Of a DNA stretch of 64,000 bases, positions 30,039 through 42,000 are shown piece by piece. The notes beneath the pieces were generated by a model. It saw only the letters and a program-made list of their open reading frames with translations. It had not been told where the DNA came from and searched no databases. The DNA is from Closterium sp. NIES-65 (lineage: Eukaryota; Streptophyta; Zygnematophyceae; Desmidiales; Closteriaceae): assembly GCA_948144175.1 (NCBI GenBank), contig CANXME010000886.1, positions 744,001 through 808,000 of the forward strand. Direction: 5' to 3'. Each line of letters begins with the position of its first letter. Positions within the stretch are counted from its first letter, which is position 1. The position numbers and the translations under genes are program-made.

Positions 30039-33000
30039 ATGGCGTACACGCGTTCCGAGGTCGTGGAGGAGGAGGAAGCTTCCACAATAGAGCTACTGGG
30101 CGACTCGGTCATCCCAGTAGTTAATAAACTGCAGGATATCTTCTCCCAGCTCGGATCATCCAGCGCGATCGACTTGCCGCAAGTAGCCGTTGTGGGAAGT
30201 CAGAGCAGCGGGAAATCCAGCGTGCTCGAGTCGCTCGTCGGGAAGGATTTCCTGCCACGTGGATCCGACGTGGTTACGCGCCGACCGCTGGTGCTCCAGC
30301 TGGTGCAGGTGCCGAAGCGCGCGGACGGCAAGGCGGAGGAATGGGGGGAGTTTTTGCACCTGCCGGGGAAGAGATTCACGGATTTCTCCGCGATCCGGGA
30401 CGAAATTCAGGTGATATATTTTTTTCTAAGTCTTTAACGCGTTGGGTAGAAACAAGATGCGGGACTGTTGATTCCCCTGCTTTTCTTTTTCTCATTTTCC
30501 CTTTGTGAATCTCTCTTTTTGGATTTCCCTTTCTGAACCCTTCCTGTCTAAACCCTTCTTTCTCATTCCCCCTTACTGAGTCCCCCTTCTTTCCTCTGTC
30601 CAATCGTCCCTTGTTCGGAACTCCAAGCCAAGTTCACGATCAACCCAAAAGAAGAGTCTTGCCACGTGTGTTCCCTGGATTCACTGGTTTTGAGGATCTT
30701 CAAACACAGACCCACGAGTCACTGGAGCTCCTAATCCTTGTGTGCTTGTGCTGACTGGGACGAGAATTTCCTCTATGGCTCATCCGCTGGCGCATTGCAT
30801 TTCCCCTTCTTTGAATTGACTCAAAATCATAGCCTTGCCAGTCGCGTAATTCACTGGAGCTACTCATCCCTGTGTTCTTGCGTCCACTCAGAAGCGAAGT
30901 CGTCACGAGGTTCTACCACTGCTTTTGCACTGCAACTCTTCCGTTCCTGCTTCTGCTTTTCCGTGTCTACTGCTCGTTCCCGCACTCGCAGCAACATGGG
31001 CGTCATGGGGATCTGCTCGCCCTTCGTGCTCACCATCACTCCTGATCTTACTCTACTGCTCTCCTACTCGATTTCTTCCCTCTTGTGGTCTTTCTTCACC
31101 CGTCCTTCCCTCCTGTCTCGATCTTTCCAACCCCGCCTGCAGTTGGAAACGGAGAGGGAGGTGGGGATAAGAAAGGGCATAACGGAGAAGCAGATTCGGC
31201 CCAAGATCTTCTTGCCGCACGTGCTCATCATCACTTCTGCTTCTCCTCTTTCCCTCCTCCCGCCTCCCTCCGGTCTCAATCTCCCCTGCAAACCCTCCTG
31301 TCCCCAACCCACCCCTCCAGCTGGAGACGGAGAGGGAGGTGGGGATAAACAAGGGCATAACGGAGAAGCAGATTCGGCTCAAGATCTTCTCGCCGCACGT
31401 GCTCACAATAACCCTCGTGGACCTGCCCGGCATCACCAAGGTGCCCGTCGGCGACCAGCCCTCCGACATCGAGGCGCGCGTGCGATCCATGATCCTCGCC
31501 TACATAAAGCACGAGACCTGCATCATCCTCGCTGTTACCCCTGCCAATGCGGACCTGGCGAATTCGGACGCCTTGCAAGTGGCACGCATGGCTGATCCGG
31601 ACGGTGAGTCCAACTCCTGGTGCTCGTGCACTTTTCACCAGTTGGTTGGGTTGTGGGACATGGGCGTTGGTCCATGATCCTGGGGAGGTGCCCTTGGGCG
31701 ACCAGCCCTCCGACATCGAGGCGCGCGTGCGCTCCATGATCCTGGCCTACATTAAGCACGAGACGTGTATCATTCTGGGGGTCACGCCTGCCAATGCGGA
31801 CCTGGCGAACTCGGACGCGCTGCAAGTGGCACGCATGGCTGACCCTGACGGTGAGTCTGGTTCCTGGTGTTCATCTGGCTGGGGGGGGGGGGGGGGGTAG
31901 CATGGGGACGTAGTCACGTAGATAGATATAGAGGCGCATGTGCAATCCATGATCCTGGCCTACATCAAGCACGAGACGTGTATCATTCTGGCGGTCACGC
32001 CTGCCAATGCGGATTTGGCTAACTCGGATGCGCTGCAAGTGGCGCGCATGGCTGACCCTGACCGTGAGTGTGACCCACTGGTGTAACCAGTGGTTTGGTT
32101 GGGCTGTGGGACAGACAGCAGGTGCGCTTCATGATCCTGGCGTACATCAAGCAGGAGACATGCATCATTCTGGCAGTCGTTGCTGCAAATGCGGACTCGG
32201 CGAATTCAGGCGCGCACAAGTGGCGCGAATGGCAGACCCCGATGGTGAGTCAAAATGGTGGTGGTTCAATTGGGCAGTGGGGCAGGACAGAGAGGGGGTG
32301 CGCTCCATGATCCTTGCTGTCATGCCCATCAACGCTGTCTTGAAGCGCCGCCGGGAGGGGGTGCCGGATGGTGCGCTGCATAGGCAGCACTGCCTGTGAA
32401 TCTTTGGTGGAAGAGTGAGTCCGTCCCTGGAAGATCTTTTTTGAGAATTCTCATATGCAATACTGTCACCACACTTTGGTGTTGTGTGGACGCACGGAAA
32501 GGCAGACATTGAAAGGGGGCAGGGGGAAAGGGGACTACCCAAGCGGATTGATGTGGGAAGGGAGGCAGGCATGATTTCCTTCTGGGTTCGCCTAAAATCC
32601 CAGGAAAAATAACATGAAACATGCTAATAGGTAGTCACTTTATGTTGCTTGCATGCCATTCTGTTAAGTCTCGGGTATTAAAGTGTTCCAGAACTTAGTT
32701 TGACAGTTTCTTGAAGTGCCATTGTGTTTTTGTCTCCTAATTCAGTCAGCCATTTCCTTCTCTGGATCTCGTCATGATTCCCTATGCTTTGTATGTGTGT
32801 CTGTTCCCCCGCACTTCTTGTTGCTATCCTGTCAGGGCATCGAACGATCGGAGTTATTACCAAGGTATGATGTTTCTTCTAGTTTGCAGATTACGCTGCT
32901 GCTCTTGCTGTTTGCTTCTCTTGCACATTATTTTGCATTCATTCCTTTCATGCGTGAAGAGTGAGTAAGGGCGTATCCCTGGGTGGTGGCAGGGCCACTG

Positions 33001-36000
33001 TAGATGGCAGCCTGCCACGAACACATAAAACGCCAGGTTGGTGTCAGGAAATTTGGCGCGCGAATACAGGTGCGTGATTGGGCAATGCCCCAAAAATGTC
33101 ACTTCAATGCCACCAAATACGAGTCGCGCGCGCCTCGGTAAAAATGTTGGTGGCATGCGGTTTTCCCGCATGCCACCAACTCTGCCATCTACAGTGGCCC
33201 TGCCACCACCCAGGGATACGCCCTAAGAGTCATAACTTCTCCTTCCGTTTGCCACTTCAGCTGAACGAACAACTGTATACCAGGGAAGCAGGGATATCCT
33301 TTCATTCAGACGATGAACTGCCTCTTGTCATACCCTCCGCCCCTAATTCTTAGTTGATCGTTTCCTGCTTCATCCTGCAGGTTGACATGCTGTTGCTCCT
33401 AATCCTCTCTCCTCTTTTCGTTCTGTCATCCCTCCAGCTCGACATCATGGACCGTGGCACAGATGCATGCAACCTGCTGCTAGGGAATGTCATTCCGCTG
33501 CGCCTGGGCTACGTGGGCGTCATCAACCGCAGCCAGGAGGTGCGCTTGTGCGCGTGTGAACACTTTCATCTCACTGGGTAGTTGTGGAGAACATTAGGTG
33601 AGTGTGTGTCAACAGATGCATGCAATCTGCTTCTGGGGAATGTCATCCCCGTGCGCCTGGGCTATGTGGGCGTCATCATCCGCAGCCAGGAGGTGGGTTT
33701 ATTTGAAGGTGGGGCTGAGGAGGTAGTGAGTGTTGGGGGCCGGGGAGGTGTGTGTGTTTACTGGGATGTACCCTTCTTCAACGCTAGAGAATGTCATCCC
33801 ACTCCGCCTGGGCTATGTGGGCGTTATTAACCACAGCCAGGCCAGGAGGTGCGTTGATTCCAACGGAGACTTGTTTGATGAGAGTGCGTGAGGTGAGGTG
33901 AGGGATGCCTGCAACCTGCTGCTAGGGAATGTCATTCCGCTGCGCCTGGGCTGTGTGAGCGTCACCAACCGCACCGCAGCCAGGAGGTGTGTTCTTGCAC
34001 TTGTGAATGTGTTTATTTCACTGGGTAAGTAGTTTTGACGTGCGTGCACTGGGGGTGTGTGTGTGTGTGTGTTGACGGATGACCACAACCTGCTCCTAGG
34101 GAATGTCATGCCCCTGCACGCGGACTATGTGGGCAGGGCATCATCATCTGCAGCCAGGAAACGCCCACATCATACCCTTTCTGCCCTTGTCCCATGTCAT
34201 GCCTCTTCTCTTCTCCCCCCTGTCAGGACATTAACGCGAAGAAGAGTGTCAAAGATGCTCTCACCTACGAAGAGGCCTTTTTCCGAAGCAGACCGGTGAG
34301 TTCGAGAAGCTGTTTTGTTAAGGCTGAGGCGAGCAAATTGTTTTCCATACATAGCTGCGCTGTGCTTGTGATTCGTGAACTGGTGACTTCGAAGTTTTCA
34401 TTTTCCATTTGTTTGTGAGGGAGACCCACTTGTGACTTGCTGGTGTTCTGTACTCCCACTCGTGACTCGTCTGTATGCCTCTTTGCATGTCTGTTTGCAC
34501 GTGGCACCACAGGTTTACCATGGCTTGGCGGATCGGTGTGGGATTCCGCAGCTTGCTAAGAAGCTCAACTCGGTGAGTAGAGAGTCTAGTTGGTAGGGGC
34601 TTGCAGGAGTCATTACAGAAGGGAATTGAAATTAGTGTAGCAAGGGATGTGGGTAGAATGGGTTATTATTGGGTTATAATGGGGTACTTCTGTTTTACCA
34701 TGAGTTGGAGGATTGGAATGGGATTCTTCAGCCTGTCAAGAAACTCAACCCAGTTAGTTGAGAGCCCAGCTGATGGCACGTTTGCTTCCGACAGTACCAC
34801 GCTATGTGTCCACTAGTCTTTCAATCCCTTTCGTTAGATTCTAGTCCAGCACATCCGTCTGCTGCTGCCGGACCTCAAGGCGCGGATGAACCCTCTTCGA
34901 GGCTTATTAGCATTCACATGTCGTCATCTCTCCCCTCTGTGTGGCTGTCTCCTCTCAGATTCTCGTGCAGTACATCCTCCTACTCCTGCCGGGCCTCAAG
35001 GCACGGATCAACTTTCACCCTTCAACTGCTTCTGTCTCCGCCTCCATCCACCCCCCTCACTGCGTGCTTTCAGATTCTAGTGCAGCAGCACGTTCTTCTG
35101 CTGCTGCCGTACCTTAAGGCGCGAATCAACGCTCAAATGTTCATTCGATTCACATGTCCTTTCACGTCTTTGCCTCTTCATTCCCCCCCCCTCACTGCCT
35201 GGTTTCAGATTCTAGTGCAGCACATTCGCCTGCTGCTGCCAGATCTCAAGGCGCGGATCAACGCTCAGATGGTGGCGGTGCACAAGGAGCTTGTGGGGTA
35301 CGGGGAGGCGGCAGAGCGGGTGAGTGAGTGTTGTGTTGCAAAGAGAGGGTTGTACACAGCAAAGGGTAGATGGGTAGGTTCAGCGTTCAGATGGTGGCGG
35401 TGCACAAGGAGCTCATGGGGTGCGGGGAGGCGGCAGAGCGGATGAATGTTGTTTGGTTTGAGGAAGTGCACAGAAAGGGTGATTGTTATCTTGTAGGAGA
35501 TGCACATAAACGCTGATACGAAGGTTGCCTGTGCACAAGAAACTCGTAGGGGATAGGGGGGGATAGGGAGACGGCTGATGGATGAAAACAGGGATGGTGA
35601 GCTGGAGAGGAGGTGTTGAGATGGGAGGTGGGATGATGCGTGAAATGAGGGGGCAGGGACTGTGAGGTGGACAGAAGGTCCTGACATGGGAGGTGAGGGA
35701 GATACGTGAAGAAGAGCACGTTTCTGTCAAGGAGGCATCAGGTGATGAAACTAGTGTTTTGAGACGTCTCAAAACACTACTTCTATCAGGAGGTGCGGAG
35801 ATGGGAGGGAGGTGAGGGAGAAACGTCAAGGAGAGCAAGGGAAAAGAAAAAAAGATACGTTTTCGTGAAGGAGGCGTCATCACCACTGTCTGTCAACGTC
35901 CCATGCACTCTGTGTTTGTGGTGATCCCCTTCTCCGGACTTTGTGCTCCTCTAAGGTGTTTTTGTGGGCCACGTTTGGGTGATTCTCCTCCCTGCTGCCT

Positions 36001-39000
36001 GTATGTGCTCCCTTCCCCTCAGGCCACCATGGGAGTTCTTTTGCTGAACATTCTCACCAAGTACTCTCAATGTGAGTTGCTCTTCCAACCCCCGCTGCTA
36101 CATTTAAATTTGTATGTTGCAATAAGAGTTTCCGGGCTTTCAGTGCGTGCACTGTAAGTCTGCGTGAGTATTAATGAATCTACAGGAGATGTTTTCTAGC
36201 TTAACATCTCAACCCAACCCAAGTGCTCTCAACGTGAGTTGGGTGTGTGTGCGATTAGTTTGACTGACTTTTGATGGTGTGCTGTAAGCGTGTTTTATTT
36301 TCCTAGTGCACACTCTATTTACCTGCATTGTATTTTTTATCCTGTGAGCAGCCTTCGTGACAATAGTGGACGGCAAGAACCAGGGCATGTCCACAGCCGA
36401 GCTGGCAGGACCGGGGAGGAGCTCGAATCCACTACATGTTACTCATGTGCATCTCTTTCTTTTCCTGCTGCGTATCTTACCCTGAGCAGCCTTCGTGACG
36501 ATAGTGGATGGCAAGAACCAGGGCATGTCCACAGCAGAGCTGGCGGGAGGAGCTCGAATCCACTACATCTTCCAAAGCATCTTTGTCAAATGCATCGACG
36601 TGAGTTTGGTTTATTGATGTGAGGTAAGTTCGGCGCATTGAGTTGAGTCCCGTTTGATGTCCTAGACATCTTTGTCAAGGGCATCAATGTGAGTCACATG
36701 ATCACATCGGGTCTTCCATATTCCATGTGTGCGTGCATGCGAGTTCAGTGCATGGATGTGAAGTTCCCTCCCTTCACTCCGTCCCTTCACTCCCTCCCCT
36801 CCCATTGTGCCTCTCAGGAGGTGGACCCCTGTGAGGACCTTTCAGACGAGGACATTCGCACAGCCATTCAGAACGCCACGGGAACGAAGAATGCGCTTTT
36901 CGTACCGGACGTAAGTTTAGCCTTCACCTATTTGTTGTATGCTTTCACTCACTTCTTGCGTGTCAGGTGTGAGTAAGTAATGCCTTGGTTATTTATCCGC
37001 TGTAACTGCTTCCCCAAATTCCTTTACGCTTCTCGTTCCGCCCATCCCCTCGGCTCGGCAGGTGCCCTTTGAGGTGCTGGTGAGGCGGCAGATATCGCGT
37101 CTGCTGGACCCCTCGCTTCAATGCGCGCGCTTCGTCTACGACGAGCTAGTCAAGGTGAGACTTTCTTATAACGAGGTGACCAGTCAAAAGCCACCCGTAA
37201 TCACAAAGTTACAGAAATAGCGTCTGCTGGACCCCTCGCTTCAATGCTCACGCTTCGTCTACGACGAGCTAGTCAAGGTGAGGCACCTCCGCCCCCTCCT
37301 TCAGAGCAGCAAGGTGTATACGTTCAGGTGCGTTCAGGTGCGTTCGCTCACCTCATGCGCGCGTGTGTCTGCTGGACCCCTCACTTCAAGCCAGTTTCCA
37401 TTCTTCTCCCTCCCTCCCTCTCCTGCTCTGTGCCTCACTCACAGATCGCTCATCGCTGTGAGTCGTACCAGCTGGCCCGCTTCCCTGTATTGAGGCGCAA
37501 GGTGGAGGAGACGGTGGGGAGCTTTCTCAGGGAGGGGCTCACTCCTGCTGAGACCATGATTCGGCACCTCATTGACATGGAGGTATGGGGATTTGGGCAA
37601 GGGGGGGTATGGGGTGGGTGGGTATGAACGTTCAACTTCTCAGGGAGGGGCTTACTCCTGCAAAGACCATGATTCGACACCTCATTGACATGGAAATATG
37701 TTTTGAATGGACTCAAAACTGCGCTGCCAAGGCTCACAAGAGGGTAGGTCCGTTCGGCGGAGTCGACGTGGAGACGACCATGAAGCTGTTTTGAAAAATA
37801 CTGACGAGAGACATGAACCCTCGTCAGTATTTTTCGAAACTACTCCATGGTCGTCCCCATGTCGACTCCGCCAAACGGACCTACGCTCTTGAGAGCCTTG
37901 GCAGCGCACACACGGATGGCAGCAGTAGTGCGGTCCCCCTGTCGGTCGAGCAGGATTTTACGGACGACGTTCTTCGTACAGGAAAACGGAGGCAGAAAAA
38001 TACATCAATACATCAATACATCAATACATGAATACATGGCATCCAAGCTTCATTGCTATGGCTTATCTTCACAGTCTTTCCACCTGTTCTTCACCGCTAT
38101 GTTCCCCCTGCCTCCTTCCGTCTTGTATGACCAGATGGATATCAATACATCCCACCCTAGCTTCATGGCAAGCAGTAGGGATTATTTTCCACCACCTTTC
38201 CACCTGTTCTTCCCCCCTTCCTTCCCTTCCTTATATCCCCCCTGCTTCCTTCCGTCTTATGTAAGCAGATGGATTACATCAATACGTCGCATCCAAGCTT
38301 CATTGGGGGCAGCAGAGCCGTTGAGATTATCCTGCAGCAATTGAGGGTGAGTACACAAATACCCTTGAAATGTTGGAGCATTTGGAAAGTATGGTCGATG
38401 GATCATGGAGGTAGTTCCTTGGTTTAGCACTGGCAGCAATAGGTTAAAGGTTCAGATTGCTCGCCTTGTTTTGAACATGCAGCTGTGGTGCTTCGTTTAA
38501 ATTCGTACGGTTAGAATCGTCCTGTTTTGTTGTGTGCCGTTTCCTCCCACGCCCCTTCCCCTACCTGCAGGGAAGAACAGTGAGGGCACGAGCAGCAGAG
38601 GCGGGTGCTGCACTGACAGCAGCGGGAGCAGGAGGGTAGCTTCGTATCGATTCACACTGAAAAAACGATTGTCCTGTTTCATTGTGTGTTGCGTCCTTCC
38701 TCCTGCCACTACACCACTCACACCTGCAGGAAGGGAAGGGCAGTGAGGGAGGAGGGCAGGGAGCAGCAGGGGCTGGCGCTGCTGGTGGTGCACTCACAGC
38801 AGTGGCAGCAGGAGGGGGGTCCCCGTCAACTGCTGCAGTGGCGTCAGTGGCAGCAGTGGCAGCAGGAGAGCAGCTTCGTTCTGAGTCCCACGGTTTGATT
38901 TCTCCTGTTTCATTGTGTGCTGCATGCTCCCTGTCCTTTCCACTCCCCCACACCTGCAGGAAGGGAAGGGCAGTGAGGGAGGAGGGCAAGGAGCAGCAGG

Positions 39001-42000
39001 GGTTGGCGCTGCTGGTGGTGCACTCACAGCAGCGGCAGCAGGAGGGGGGTCCCCGTCAACTGCTGCAGTGGCGTCGGTGGCAGCAGCAGCGAAGCAGAGG
39101 GTGATGCTGATGAGGAAGGAGGGAGCGGGGCAGGGTCAGGGAGGGCAAGAGCAGCAGCAGCAACAGGGGGGCAAGCAGGCAGCCACTGCAAATGGCACAG
39201 TGGCAGACAAACAAGGTAAGGATCTCTGGCACTAGTGATATTGTTCTTGTAATTGTTATGGTTATTATAGTTTTTGAGAGTGTTGCTCAGGAATGCCACA
39301 GCCCTAGCTCCTTTCCCCCTCAACTCTCTTCCCCCCTTGCTGCTCTCACCACCTTACTTGTTCCTCCCTCCCTCTCCTTCCTCCCACCTGCTCACAGGGT
39401 CCTCGTGGGGCGTCTCATCCATCTTCGGAGGGCAGGAGAGGAACCGAGCAGCAGTCTCATGTGCCACAGCGCTCACTCCCTTCCCGCTCACTCCCTCCTC
39501 CTGACTCAATCTCTCCCTCCTCCTGACTCAGTCTCTCCCTCCCTTCCTCCCTTCTGCTCGCAGGGTCCTCGTGGGGCGTCTCATCCATCTTCGGAGGGCA
39601 GGAGAGCAACAGAGGACCCCACCCCGCTGTCACAGACCTCACCCCTCGCCCCTTTGCGTCTGGCAGCAGTGAATGGTAATCAACGGGCCTCCTCTCATCA
39701 TCTTCCTCTCGCGCCCTCTCCCTGCCACCTGCTCACAGGGTCCTCGTGGGGCATTTCGTCCATCTTCGGCGGGCAGGAGAGGAACCGAGGAGGATCCGTC
39801 TTGTCTGCCACAGCCCTCCCTTCCCCCCTGCCTCGCTTCCCCTTGATTCTCTTCATCTTTCATCCCTCCTTTCCCTCGCATCACAGGGTCCTCGTCGGGC
39901 ATTTCGTCCATCTTCGGCGTCACAGCACTGTCTGGGGCCAACAAGCTCACTCTCGTGCTTCATCCTCCCCTCCCTCCCCTCGCATCTCAGGGTCCTCGTG
40001 GGGCATTTCGTCCATCTTCGGCGGGCAGGAGAGGAACCGAGGAGGAAACGTCTCGTCTGCCACAGCGCTCACGCCCTTCCCACTCGCTTCGCCTGAACCC
40101 ATGTCTGCCCCTGGTGGTTCTGCTCCCAACGAGCCTGCATCCACAATCCTTCTCAGAGAGGTATACATTTGTTCTTCTATCAGTTTTGCCCCTGCCCCTC
40201 TCTTTGTACGCTTTCCGCTTCTGTTCTTCTCTTTTGGTTGCTTGGTTGGTGGGAGGCACTCTCAGGTGCGGAGCGGTGGAAGTGGGTTGGGGAAGGTTGG
40301 GTTACAGGTGGCCATGTTCGTTCTCTCGTTCACAGCCGTTAGGGTTTGTTTTGTCTTGTTTTCAAGGCCAGCGGAGCTGATTCTGAGACGATTTTTTAGG
40401 CGCCTCAAAAATCGTAAGGGTTTGTTTTGTCTTGTTTTCAAGGCCAACGGAGCTAGTTCTGAGCCTCAAAGGTAGCTCTGTGCCTGTTTGTGGGCAGAGC
40501 GGAGGTGTGCGGGAGGGGAGGAGGGGCAGGAGTGGGGTCCGCAGCAGCAGAGGCATTCTGGGAAGAAGAAGCAAGGATGCTGCAGCTTCAGCCACACGTG
40601 TCTTGACTACAGCAGCTGCTGTCCCTGCTGAAGCAGAACAGATGACCACAGCTGGGCCTGTAGTTTCTGTGAGAGGACCCAGCACCTTACAGTGGCAGCA
40701 GCAGCAGCAGGAGGGGCAGATAGAGTTAACAGAGCAGCAGCAGCCACCGCTGCGGGTGGTGATACAGCAGCAGCAGGTGAAGGAGCAGCAGCAGCGGCAG
40801 CAGCGACGGTGGTGGCGGCGGCAGCGGCAGGGGTGGGTGGGGATGGCGTTGATGGGGGCAAGACTCGTGCTGCATTCCATGGCAGCAGGGGGAGAGGTGC
40901 ACTTACACACCCCTTTGGACCCTGATGTGAGAGGCATGGTGCATGCCTTGGCGATTCCTCACAATGACATGCCTGAGGGCATGCGTGTTGGGAATAGGGA
41001 TGCGTCTGGAGGGGTTAAGAGGGGTGCAGATGGTGCTGTGCTGCGGGGAGGTGTGCAGCAGGCTCTGCCGTCTGGGGGAGGAATGAGTGAAGGGAGGGGG
41101 GATGGGGAGCAGGAAATGCACACCCAGTCGAGAAGAGGGGGTCAGGAGCAGGCGCAGGAGCAGCAGCAGGAGCAGAAACAGGAGCAGCATGCGCAGTTGA
41201 GAGGGGATGGTCAACAGGAGCAGCAGCAGCAGCGTGAGCAGCCGGAGGGGCGAGGAGACGAGTCAGCAGGCGCATCTGCCCGTGATGTTGTTTTCCAGGT
41301 GCTGGACCCAGCAGCACAGAACGAGCAACAGGAGCAGCAGCAGCAGCAGGAGCGAGAAAGTGGGTTGAAAAGAGGAACGGAGACGAGTGGGGACGCGGCT
41401 CGCAGTGACCCTTTCGGTGGTGCTGATGATATTGGCTATGTGAGGAGGGAAGCAGGTGGAAATGCGGCTGAGGGGGGCGAAAGGAACATGGTGGTTGACG
41501 ATAGTGTTGCAGCAGAGGCAGGAGCGAGGCTGGAGCTTGGTGGGGGTGATGAGAAAGAGAGTGAGGCGCAGCCAATGGGGAGGTTTGTTGAGGACGCTAG
41601 GTTGGAGGTAACACCAACTGCTTCTGGGAGGCTGAATGAGTCTGCCCACTGTATAGACCCCATGTTTAGTCATAGAAGTGAAGACCAATTTCAACACCAA
41701 CAGCAACAGCAGCAAGAAGAGGCACAGGCCAATCCTTGGGTAGCAGATGGGGATGTTGTAGGGAGCAGACAAAGAGACAGCATGGGTTGGCTGAGAGACA
41801 GGCAGAAGCAGAGGCAGAGCAGCAGCGGGACAAGACGCAGGAGCATCTGGCAGCAGGAAGGTTACAACCACAATTACAGCTACAGCTACAGCTACAGTAG
41901 CCACTTGGGGTTACCCTATGCAGCGTCAGCATCAGTGTCATCACCACGGCTCTCCCGATCGCCACGAGCAGCAACAATGGACGAGTGGGAGTGGCTGCAG

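Noticed and set aside
40692..40925. Separate small Ala-rich gene
   Set aside because: It is another frame of the CAG repeats in the DRP3 Gln-rich exon.
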